Below, piece after piece: positions 37,730-46,375 of a stretch of 64,000 nucleotides of DNA. The stretch's first letter is position 1; each line of letters starts with the position of its first letter. The notes below the pieces were generated by a model. It did no database searches. It was given only the letters and a program-made list of their open reading frames with translations, and was not told the origin of the DNA. The DNA lies in assembly GCF_000739635.1 (NCBI RefSeq), contig NZ_BATQ01000182.1, positions 1 through 64,000 on the forward strand, read 5' to 3'. The position numbers and the translations under genes are program-made. Source of the stretch: Verrucomicrobium sp. BvORR034. Lineage in GTDB: Bacteria > Verrucomicrobiota > Verrucomicrobiia > Verrucomicrobiales > Verrucomicrobiaceae.

Positions 37730-39048
37730 GAGGCGACCGGTGCCTCCGGTAGCTGGGACTTCTGAAAGGGATTTAACCCCTGCCGCCAGAGCAGGATGAA
37801 GGCGGTGAGAGCAATGAATCCCTCCGCCGCCAGCACCGCCCAGGCGGCCCCCTCCGCCTGAAGCGTCGGCACCAGGAGGAACACGAGGCCTACGTTCAAA
37901 GCTGCCCCCACCATGACGATCCGGTTGTAAGTGCGGTCGAGGCCCAGCGGGAACATCCATCGAATGCCCATGACACTGTTCACCGCCGCGAGCGGGCAGA
38001 CCAGACCGAGCACCCGCAGCACGGGTACCGCCGCATCATACCCAGGGCCCAAAAGCCACCACACCCACCAGTCGGCCCCCAGGGTGAGGACCAGTCCCAA
38101 GCCGGTGCCAACCACGGCCACCAGCAAAGTCCCCTGGCGCACCGTGGTGCGGGCAGCAGGCAGATCGTGTTTCACCAGCCATGCCAGTCGCGGATACAGC
38201 ACCTGATTGACCGGTCCCGTGAGGCTCAGGATGCCACGCATCATCCGCTCCGGACCTCCGTAGAAACTCACCGCCGCGGGCGCGGCCAGGAGTCCTAGGA
38301 AAAAACTGTTCGCCCGGGTGTAAACATTCACCAGCGCCGCAAAGAGGAAGAAACGCCAGGCCTCCCGCAAAGACCGCCACGCTCCAGAGAGAGTGCCCAA
38401 CCCGGCCCCGGTCTGCCGGTACATGATCGCTAGCGTGATCAAGAGGGAGCACGACAGGCCAGCGGCCTGATACACCAGCACCATGGGCGCATCCGCAGGC
38501 GACCTGACCCAGATGAACACCGCCACCACATAGAGCACCCGGCACGCCACCTCCAGCACCGCGGGCAGGCGCATGCGCTCCATGCCCTGAAAGTACCACA
38601 GAGGACTCAGCCCCTGGGCCAGCCCCAGCCAGCAGGTGCCCACCATCAGGATGTGACCGCCTGCACGAAACTCCGGCACGCTCCACCAGAGCACGAGAGC
38701 GAAAAGAATGGCCAGAAGGCAGAGCCCCATGCGGCCTGCCATGACCTCGGTCACGATCTGCCGCACCTTCTCTGGATCATCCGCATGACGGGCCACCTCA
38801 CGCGTGGCGGAGTAGGTGAACCCATACTCCACCAGCAGCCCCAGCCAGATGGCGGCGGTCTGCGCAAAGAGCACCCTGCCCCAAGGCCCCGGCCCAAGCA
38901 CCCGGGCCACGTACGGGATGAGTACCAGCGGCAGCAGCGCATTGGCAAACATGACGCCATAGAGCGCCAGGGCATTTTGCACCAGGCGCTCACGGCAGAG
39001 GCGGGCGATTCGATGAAACATCGCAGCAGGCGGGTTCTGGATGTTCAC
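37726..39048 (-). CDS. Oligosaccharide flippase (Wzx-like)
   Basis: A 440-residue protein with about twelve membrane segments. Its opening includes QNALALYGVMFANALLPLVL and IPYVARVLGPGPWGRVLFAQ, the characteristic start of polysaccharide-biosynthesis MATE-like flippases. It moves undecaprenyl-linked repeat units across the inner membrane. It overlaps both neighbours by four bases (the wzc-like stop upstream and the wzy-like start downstream). Confidence 0.9.
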   Translation of the reverse strand: MNIQNPPAAMFHRIARLCRERLVQNALALYGVMFANALLPLVLIPYVARVLGPGPWGRVLFAQTAAIWLGLLVEYGFTYSATREVARHADDPEKVRQIVTEVMAGRMGLCLLAILFALVLWWSVPEFRAGGHILMVGTCWLGLAQGLSPLWYFQGMERMRLPAVLEVACRVLYVVAVFIWVRSPADAPMVLVYQAAGLSCSLLITLAIMYRQTGAGLGTLSGAWRSLREAWRFFLFAALVNVYTRANSFFLGLLAAPAAVSFYGGPERMMRGILSLTGPVNQVLYPRLAWLVKHDLPAARTTVRQGTLLVAVVGTGLGLVLTLGADWWVWWLLGPGYDAAVPVLRVLGLVCPLAAVNSVMGIRWMFPLGLDRTYNRIVMVGAALNVGLVFLLVPTLQAEGAAWAVLAAEGFIALTAFILLWRQGLNPFQKSQLPEAPVAS

Positions 39049-41180
39049 TTGTAGCTGCCGTAGCTCCCGTACCCCAGGGAGTTCCTGGACACCTGGTTGA
39101 GCACAAAACCTGCCGGGGGATGGCCCGCTGCCTGGGTGAGCATCTGCTGCGCTCTCGCGACGGCCCGGCCGGGCGTGGCCCCGGCCCGCACCACCAGGCA
39201 GGTGTGCTGCGTATGCGCCACGAGCCGCAGGGAGTCGCTCACCGGCAGCACCGGGGCGGAGTCCATCACCACCCGGTCATAGGAAATAGACGCCTCCTTG
39301 AGCAGCTTCTCCAACGCGGGAGAAGCCAGGAGTTCTGACGGCCCTGTGATGCTGGCCCCGGCGGTGAGAACGAAGAGGTGCTCCAGCTTCGTCGGGCGCA
39401 CCGCCCCCGTGAGCGTGGCCCGGCCCTGCAAGACCTCGGCGACACCAGGAAGACCGTCTTTCCCAAAGAGCTGCGGCCCGACTCCGGGAACCCGCAGGTC
39501 GAAATCAATGAGCAGCGTGCGGTGCCCCTCCAGCGCCAGAGACGCGGCAAAGTTGATCGCGCAGAAGGTCTTCCCCTCACCGGGCAGGGCGCTGGTGAAG
39601 ATGTAGGAACGTCCATCTCCGTTGGAGCCGTGCAGGGTCAAGACCGCCCGCAGGGAGCGCAGGGCCTCAGACGCCGGAGCGGCCGGCTGGTCCAGGAGAA
39701 AGATCCGATGCGGCCCCTCCCGCATACGGGACTTGGGCACTGCGGCGATGGCGGGGATGCCCAGGTGCCGCTCCGCCTCCTCCACGCTCGTGAGCGGGGC
39801 GTTGAACCACGCCGGGACCAGCGTGGTCAGCGTGCCTCCTGCCAGGCCGAGCAGCAAGGCCACCGCCAGGGCAGCGCTCTTTCGCGGACTGACGGGGCGA
39901 TCCGGCACGGTGGCGGGCTCCACCACCCGCACGGCCCCCTGCTCCACACCCTGGACGATTTGCGTTTCCTTGAACTGCTTGAGCACCGCATCATAGAGCG
40001 TGCGATCCGATTCCACCTCCCGGACCAGAGTGTTGTACTGGATGGAGATGTGGCTCAGCTCCAGTGCCTGCTTTTCCTGGGATTTGAGAGCGGACTCCAG
40101 CTTCTGCTCCGTCTCCTGCGCGGCATTGAGCGAGGTCTTGAGATGCTCCGCCGCCCCTTGCGCCGCCTTGGTGAGGGACAAGGTCAACTTGGCCAGTTCG
40201 CTCTGCGCCTGGAGGTACGAAGGGTGCCGGGCATCATAGCGCTCCGCGAGACTGGCCAGCGCTGCCTCCTTCTCGGCCACGCTCTGTTTCAGAGCGACGA
40301 CATCCGGGAGACTGCCGATGCCCGCCATCGCCAGCAACTGGCCCGGACGATCCTGAGACTGGGCCACTGCGGCCACGTCTGCCTCCAGCTTGATGCGTGC
40401 GTTCCGGGCTTCACTGAGGCTTTTGTTGAGATCCTTCAGAGACTCCACCACGATGTTCTGTGTCTGCTCCAGCGACACTGCGCGTTTCTCCTCCCGATAG
40501 GCCTGCAGCTTTTGTTCCGAGTCCTCCAGCTTCCGTTTCAGGCGTTCCAGTTCACTCGTCATGTAACCATGTGCCGGGCGGGAGGCCTCTACCTTCTGCT
40601 CAAAGTTCAAACGGATGTACTCGGCCACGACCGCCTGGCTGAGCTGGGCCGCCAGCGTGGGGTCTTGGGTTCTGACGGTGATATCGATCAACCGCGTGCC
40701 ACGACGCAAGCCCACCTTCACGCGATCATTCATGAGCCGGATCAAACTGGCATCCGAAGGGCCCTCCGCCTTGCCACGCGGGAGCACAGCCATGAGGCGG
40801 GACATCACTCCGGGACGTTCGTTGCGCAGGCGCGGATCATTCAGCAGATCCATGTTGCGGGCCACCCGCAGCAGCAGCTCCGTGCTGCCCAGATTCTGCT
40901 CAATCGTCCGCAGGACATCTACGGTGCGGAAGTCCTCCCGCTCCACGTCCTTGCCTCCCACCAGGGTTGGCCCCTGCTGTTCCACCTGAACGACCGTCCG
41001 GGCTTCGTAAACCGGCGGTGTCAGAGTCAGCCACCACACACCCAGCCCCAGGGCCAAGACCACCACGGCCGCCAGCCACATCCATCTCCGTCGAAAAGTG
41101 CCGGTAATGGCCGCCCAATCCCAGGCCCATGATGGATCTCCCGGGAGATCGCCTCGCGCAGAAGAGGTGCTGGAAATCAT
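39045..41180 (-). CDS. Wzc-like chain-length regulator and tyrosine autokinase (BY-kinase)
   Basis: A 711-residue inner-membrane protein. The start at 41180 has GGAGG 9 nt upstream; a longer frame begins at 41228. The first membrane segment is WMWLAAVVVLALGLGVWWL, then the Wzz domain (PPVYEARTVVQVEQQG), a long coiled coil (about 190-400) and a second segment after PVSPRKSAALAVAL. The kinase has Walker A SALPGEGKTF, A' LLIDFDLRVPG and B VVMDSAPVLPVSD. The tail SLGYGSYGSYK has three tyrosines likely used for autophosphorylation. It should pair with the Wza-like lipoprotein at 25445. Confidence 0.93.
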   Translation of the reverse strand: MISSTSSARGDLPGDPSWAWDWAAITGTFRRRWMWLAAVVVLALGLGVWWLTLTPPVYEARTVVQVEQQGPTLVGGKDVEREDFRTVDVLRTIEQNLGSTELLLRVARNMDLLNDPRLRNERPGVMSRLMAVLPRGKAEGPSDASLIRLMNDRVKVGLRRGTRLIDITVRTQDPTLAAQLSQAVVAEYIRLNFEQKVEASRPAHGYMTSELERLKRKLEDSEQKLQAYREEKRAVSLEQTQNIVVESLKDLNKSLSEARNARIKLEADVAAVAQSQDRPGQLLAMAGIGSLPDVVALKQSVAEKEAALASLAERYDARHPSYLQAQSELAKLTLSLTKAAQGAAEHLKTSLNAAQETEQKLESALKSQEKQALELSHISIQYNTLVREVESDRTLYDAVLKQFKETQIVQGVEQGAVRVVEPATVPDRPVSPRKSAALAVALLLGLAGGTLTTLVPAWFNAPLTSVEEAERHLGIPAIAAVPKSRMREGPHRIFLLDQPAAPASEALRSLRAVLTLHGSNGDGRSYIFTSALPGEGKTFCAINFAASLALEGHRTLLIDFDLRVPGVGPQLFGKDGLPGVAEVLQGRATLTGAVRPTKLEHLFVLTAGASITGPSELLASPALEKLLKEASISYDRVVMDSAPVLPVSDSLRLVAHTQHTCLVVRAGATPGRAVARAQQMLTQAAGHPPAGFVLNQVSRNSLGYGSYGSYK

Positions 41181-41284
41181 GCAAAGGAGCCTCCAAATGC
41201 GCTGCCCGTCGTCCGGCTGGAACGACAAACATCGCGATTGGAAGAGGGGCTCCTTCCAATTGTTTTGATTTGATAAAAGATACC

Positions 41285-41319
41285 AAAAAAAGGAGACACC
41301 TCAAAGCGCAAACATCTCC
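41285..41319 (-). terminator. Possible terminator after the PEP-CTERM repeat gene
   Basis: On the minus strand GGAGA and TCTCC form a 5-bp stem around an 18-nt loop, followed by a run of seven T, 15 nt past the stop of the 41334 gene. The stem is weak. Confidence 0.45.
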
Positions 41320-41333
41320 CGTGAAAGGCGGCG

Positions 41334-44300
41334 TCAAGAATAAGCCACCCGGCGACGGCGGGAAAGAAGAGCCCCCGCCCCCAGCATCACCAGCAGGACT
41401 CGCGAAGGCTCTGGCACGGCCACCACGGAGATGGTGCCGTTGCTCAGGAAATCATCGATGGACCATGTATAGCCGTCGGCGAGGCTGCTCATGGCAGCGC
41501 TGAAGTCGAAGTTGAAGGCGCCCGTGCGGGTCGGGTTCGTGCCCAGACTGGCCCAGTCAATCAATTGCCAAACGCCTGAAGTCCAGCCGCTACCGCCACT
41601 GACATCCGCCACCACAATGGTGCCGCCCAGCACAATCTCACTGGCCGAGGTGTTGATGATCAAACGGTCCGACTCCGTTCCAGCAAGCCCGTCCTCATTG
41701 CCAAAGAGGTCAAACTGGAGCGAACCAGCAAGAGTGATGGCCACATTGCCGCCCTGCCCCAGTTGGAAATCCTGGGCTCCGCCCCCGGCCACGCCGTGGG
41801 TGGTGCCAATCCGCAACTGAGTACCGGAGTTGATGGTGATGCTTCCCGCGCTACCGCCGGAGATGCTGCCCGTGCCGCCCAGAGTAGCCCCACTGCCTGC
41901 CAGTGTGCTCACGCTACCGCTGCCCGTGGCGGAACCTGTGGCGTTGTTCGCCAGGAAGACTCCGCTGCTGATCAGGGTGTTTCCCGTATAAGTATTGCTG
42001 CCCGTGATGACCACGGTGCCCGGGCCCGTCTTGTTAAGGCCGCCGTCCCCGGTCACCGCATTGGCAACGGTCAAGGTGTGGGCCGCCTGCTCCACCTCCA
42101 GAGTGGCCCCATTGGTGCCAAACTTCACTCCGCGGTTGGCGTCATCGATGGTGACGTTCGCATAGGCTGCCAGGGTGCCGCCATTGATGGTGAGATGGTC
42201 GTCGTCAAACGCCGTCGGCCCGTTGCCGAGGTTGCGCTCATCATTGATACGCACCTTGCCCGCATTGATGGTGGTGGTGCCAGTGATGTAGGCTCCGTTG
42301 GCGTCGAACGCGGCATTTTCCGTGAACCCGGAAAAAGTCACCGTGCCGGTGCCGTTTTTCACCAGGTTCACCACCCGGTTTTCACGTCGGGAAACGTAGG
42401 TCAGGCTAGTGTTGCCCGTACCGTCGAAGATGAGGTTCAGCGTGCCGCCTGCGTTGGTGAGGATGGCTCCCCCGAAGGTCAACTGGCCGTCGTTGGCGAT
42501 GGTGAAATTCCCTGCCGAAGTGGGGCGGAACTGGGCATTGATCACCTGCGTGCCGCCGCGCACTTCCAGGCGGGTGCCGGAGGCATAGATCACTCCAGCG
42601 GTGCCCGTGTTGACCGTGTAGTTCTTCTCCCCGGTGAAGATCATGTTCCGCACATACTTGTTCTCATTGATGGCGGTCACCGTGGTGACGCCCGCGCTGC
42701 CGAAGATGACGTCATTGGTCGCGTCGGGCACTGTACCTGCCTGCCAGTTCGCGGCATCCGCCCAGGAGCCGCCGTTGGTGCCCAGCCAGATGTGGGCGTT
42801 GGCGGAGGCCACAATGGAGATGGTGCCGTCCACGAGGAAATTACTTGTGTCCCACGTGTAGCCCGTGGCCAGACTCCCCAGGGCAGCGGTGAAGTCAAAG
42901 GTGAAGGCCCCGTCCAGCGTGGTCGTGGCGAAATCCACACCGCTCCAGTCGATGAGTTTCCACGTGCCTTCCGTCCACAGGGAGCCGCCGCTCATGTCTG
43001 CCACCACCACGTTGCCTCCCAGCGCCAGGGTGCTGGCGGTGGTCGCCAGGTGCAGTACATCCGCCTCTGCCGCGGTGAGGCCCGCCTGGTTGCCAAAGAG
43101 GTCAAACTGCAACGTGCCGCCCAGGGAGAGGCTCACATTCGCACTGCTGCCCAGCGTGAGGGATCCCGCCGCACCAGCGACGCCGTGCGTGGCCCCCACC
43201 CGCAGGATGGCGGTGGATCCGATGCTGATGCTCTTGCCTGCGGAGGCGGTGATGCTGCCGTTGCCTGCTAGAACCGCCGTGCCCGTCACGGAAACACCGC
43301 CCGCGCCCGTGGCGGAGCCGGTGGTGTTCCCCACCAGCAAGGTGCCGGCGCTCACCACCGTGTTGCCCGCGTACTGGTTGTCACTGGTCAGGCTCAGGAT
43401 GCCCGTGCCCGTCTTCTGCAGACCACCCGTACCGACGATGCGGTTGGCAATCGTCAGGTTGAAGGAGCCCTCCACATCGAAGCCCCCGCCGGTCTCACCC
43501 AGAGTGATGCCCCGGTTCTCATCGTCGATGGCGAAGCTGGCATACGCGCCGAGCACGCCGCCGTTCAGCGTCAGGTGGCCGGCATTGTACGCCGTAGGGT
43601 TGCCGCCCAGCGCCCGTTCCTGATTGATCCGGATTTTGCCCTCGTTGATGGTGGTGGTGCCGGTGAAGGTTACAGCCGTATTGGACGAAACATCCAGGCT
43701 ATTCGCCCCATTGATGGTGAGGGTGCCAGAGCCGTTCTTTACCACCGCCAGGTCATAGGTGGCATGGCGGCGCTCCAGTTGGGTCACATAGGTATTACCT
43801 GAACCGCTGAAGTAGATGGTCTTGTTGGTGGGCGCGCCTCCCCAGTCATTGGCGGTGATGTGGCTGTTAAAGTTCATCGCCGTACCGTTGTTGATGATGT
43901 ACACGTCAGAGCTGCTCACACCCACGCGCACCCCTGTGTTGAAGATCTGCGTCCCGCCGCGGGACTCAATGGTGCCGCCGTTCACAGCGTCGCCCGCCAG
44001 GTAGAGCACGCCCCCCCCGCTGGTGTTGGTAATCGTGTAGTCGGCCGTGCCCGTGAAGAGGACGTTCCGCACCGTTCGGTCACCAGCGTGTGTCGTGGTG
44101 GTGGGTGCGGCCCCTGCGAAGATGACGTCGTTCGATGCGCCGGGGATGGAGCCCGCCGTCCAGTTGCCCGCGTCCGCCCAGGAGGCACTGTTGGTGCCTG
44201 TCCAGATGTGCACCTCGCTTCCCGTCTGCTCACGTACGGAGAGCACACCCGTGGTGGTGAGCTGGCTCGTGTCCCAGGTATAGCCCAGGGCCAGGCGGCC

Positions 44301-46355
44301 GGTGGAGAGGTTATAGGTAAATGCACCCGTCTTCGTCGCCGCACTGGCACCGCTCCAGTCAAAGAGCTGCCAGGATCCCGTGGTCCAGGCCCCGGTGCCG
44401 GTCGTGCGCCAGTTGGCCGCGCCGGTGCTGTCCGCCACCGTCACCACGCCGCCCAGCGTCAGGGTGGAGGCGGTCGTAGAAACCACCAGCTTGTCTGCCG
44501 AGCCCAGGGTCACGCCATCCGAACCGCTGAAGAGATCAAACTGGAGCGTACCGCCAAGGGTGATGGCCACATTCGTATTCCCCCCCAGGGAGAACTGGGA
44601 GGCCGCTCCGTTGTATCCGTTTGCATCCTGTGCACCCGCCAAGATGCCGTGGGTGTTCCCCACCATGAGCTGGGTGCCGCTGGCGATGGTGACGAAGCCG
44701 CCTGCCGCGCCGGAGACACCGCCCGTACCGCCCAGCCTGCCTGTGCCGCTGGTGATGACGCTGCTGGTGCCAGTGCCCGTGAGGCTGGAGACGAGCAGCG
44801 TGCCTGCCTTGATCTGCGTCTCGCCCCGGTGCGTGTTGACTCCTGAAATCTCCCACGTGCCCGAGCCGGTCTTGCTAAGCGTGAGCAAGGGGGCACCGGT
44901 GACATTCCCGCTGAGCTTGCCATTGCCCGCTCCCGTGAGCTCCAGCGTGGAGGCTGTGCTCGCACTGGCGGTGGAGACATCCCCGCTGATCTCCAGCAGC
45001 TTGCCCACCACGGTGTTTTCAATGACGCCGCCACCCACGGCGGTGGTGCCGCTCAACCCGTTGTTGATCCGGATGGTGCGGTTCGTATAGCCGCCATTCG
45101 CGCCCGTGAAGATGAATTTCCCGATGTTGTTGCCCGTGGTCGCCCCCCCGTTGGACTGCCCCAGGCCAATCTGGCTGCCTCTGCCGATCGCAGAGTTCTC
45201 GCCGATGACGTCAATGTCATTCGTACTGAAGGCCCCCACCGAGATGCTGATGTTCCCGGCGAAGCTGTTGTTCGCATTCGAGAGGAAGACCGTGCCTGCA
45301 TCGGTGCGGTTCAGGCCGCCCGTGCCCGTCACCAACGCATCCACAACGAAATTACCACCTCCACGGAAAGTGAGCCCGTTCGTGACCAGGCTGCCGTCTG
45401 CCGAGAGCGTGATCGTTCCGCCGTTGTTGAACCAGCTGTTGCCATTGCTGACGAAGGCACGGTTCGTACTGGTGGCTGCGCCCACATACATGAGGAAGGT
45501 GCCATTCCCCAGCGTGATGGCCCCGTCGCTGCCCAACGAGCTGGCCTGCCCGTAGTTGGCGAGGCTGTTGATGAAGAGGGTGCCTCTGGCAAGGTCTGTC
45601 CCGCCCGTGTAGGTGTTCGCCCCGCTCAGGTACCACGCCCCCTCAGTGGGACCGTTGGTGAAAATCCTTACCGCCAGGCCCTGCCCGGGCCCCGTCGGCG
45701 AGGGGGCAGCTCCCCCGTCGGATATTACTCCGCTGATCCAGTTGGCCGTATTCTGGTTGCTGTTGCGTGAGCCCGTGGTGCCCTCAAGGTTCAAGGTAAA
45801 CTTCTGCAAGGACGCTGATTCCCCAGCACTGATGTTTCCCGTGATGATCAATCGTGGAGTTGGAGGAGGGGGTTGCCCTTGGGGTGCAGTGTAGAGTCCC
45901 GCGACAACGGCGTTTCTGAAGGTGTATCCGCCGGTGAGAGCCCCTGGAACGGCGTCAAGCACCAAGGCTGAGTCAAACCTGACATCTGTCGTGATCATGG
46001 GTTGTCCGGGATCAGGGGGGACGATGGCAATCTCTCCCCCTGCGCTCAAATGGAGCTTTTCCCCCACGAAGGTGAAACCACCCGCTTGAAATGACATACT
46101 GTTGATCTTCCGATCAGCATCAATGGTGATCGCGGTCGGCTCCGAAGGGAATAGGAACAATGCTGCACCAGTCTCCACGGACCCGTCGGTACTTCCCGCC
46201 ACCCCAGCCAACCAGTTGGCAGCATCACTCCAGTTCCTGGCACCTCCGCTCGTTTCCAGCCAGATGCCGTCCGCGGCGCAGCCTTGCCTCGCGCCAAGAA
46301 ACAGGACCGAACTGCAAAACAATCCGTACAACAGGGAGAAGTAGCGTTTGACCAT
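41334..46355 (-). CDS. Giant autotransporter-repeat protein with PEP-CTERM sorting signal
   Basis: A 1673-residue exported protein. It has a signal peptide (LYGLFCSSVLFLGARQGCAA) followed by beta-solenoid repeats of the autotransporter-associated type (for example TGTTTINEGKIRINQERALG and SGNTLISSG-like copies GNTVVSAGTLLVGNTTGSAT). A larger module recurs three times: a FDLFG/FDLFSGSD strand, a WTTGSWQLFDWSG-like part, a GYTWDTS segment and HIWTGTNSASWADAGNWTAG. The C-terminus is PEP-CTERM: VPEPSRVLLVMLGAGALLSR, then RRR, suitable for exosortase processing. It lies 20 nt downstream of the pilin-like cassette, suggesting a shared surface-structure role. Confidence 0.9.
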   Translation of the reverse strand: MVKRYFSLLYGLFCSSVLFLGARQGCAADGIWLETSGGARNWSDAANWLAGVAGSTDGSVETGAALFLFPSEPTAITIDADRKINSMSFQAGGFTFVGEKLHLSAGGEIAIVPPDPGQPMITTDVRFDSALVLDAVPGALTGGYTFRNAVVAGLYTAPQGQPPPPTPRLIITGNISAGESASLQKFTLNLEGTTGSRNSNQNTANWISGVISDGGAAPSPTGPGQGLAVRIFTNGPTEGAWYLSGANTYTGGTDLARGTLFINSLANYGQASSLGSDGAITLGNGTFLMYVGAATSTNRAFVSNGNSWFNNGGTITLSADGSLVTNGLTFRGGGNFVVDALVTGTGGLNRTDAGTVFLSNANNSFAGNISISVGAFSTNDIDVIGENSAIGRGSQIGLGQSNGGATTGNNIGKFIFTGANGGYTNRTIRINNGLSGTTAVGGGVIENTVVGKLLEISGDVSTASASTASTLELTGAGNGKLSGNVTGAPLLTLSKTGSGTWEISGVNTHRGETQIKAGTLLVSSLTGTGTSSVITSGTGRLGGTGGVSGAAGGFVTIASGTQLMVGNTHGILAGAQDANGYNGAASQFSLGGNTNVAITLGGTLQFDLFSGSDGVTLGSADKLVVSTTASTLTLGGVVTVADSTGAANWRTTGTGAWTTGSWQLFDWSGASAATKTGAFTYNLSTGRLALGYTWDTSQLTTTGVLSVREQTGSEVHIWTGTNSASWADAGNWTAGSIPGASNDVIFAGAAPTTTTHAGDRTVRNVLFTGTADYTITNTSGGGVLYLAGDAVNGGTIESRGGTQIFNTGVRVGVSSSDVYIINNGTAMNFNSHITANDWGGAPTNKTIYFSGSGNTYVTQLERRHATYDLAVVKNGSGTLTINGANSLDVSSNTAVTFTGTTTINEGKIRINQERALGGNPTAYNAGHLTLNGGVLGAYASFAIDDENRGITLGETGGGFDVEGSFNLTIANRIVGTGGLQKTGTGILSLTSDNQYAGNTVVSAGTLLVGNTTGSATGAGGVSVTGTAVLAGNGSITASAGKSISIGSTAILRVGATHGVAGAAGSLTLGSSANVSLSLGGTLQFDLFGNQAGLTAAEADVLHLATTASTLALGGNVVVADMSGGSLWTEGTWKLIDWSGVDFATTTLDGAFTFDFTAALGSLATGYTWDTSNFLVDGTISIVASANAHIWLGTNGGSWADAANWQAGTVPDATNDVIFGSAGVTTVTAINENKYVRNMIFTGEKNYTVNTGTAGVIYASGTRLEVRGGTQVINAQFRPTSAGNFTIANDGQLTFGGAILTNAGGTLNLIFDGTGNTSLTYVSRRENRVVNLVKNGTGTVTFSGFTENAAFDANGAYITGTTTINAGKVRINDERNLGNGPTAFDDDHLTINGGTLAAYANVTIDDANRGVKFGTNGATLEVEQAAHTLTVANAVTGDGGLNKTGPGTVVITGSNTYTGNTLISSGVFLANNATGSATGSGSVSTLAGSGATLGGTGSISGGSAGSITINSGTQLRIGTTHGVAGGGAQDFQLGQGGNVAITLAGSLQFDLFGNEDGLAGTESDRLIINTSASEIVLGGTIVVADVSGGSGWTSGVWQLIDWASLGTNPTRTGAFNFDFSAAMSSLADGYTWSIDDFLSNGTISVVAVPEPSRVLLVMLGAGALLSRRRRVAYS

Positions 46356-46375
46356 GGCAGAGGGGAGGGAAAGAA

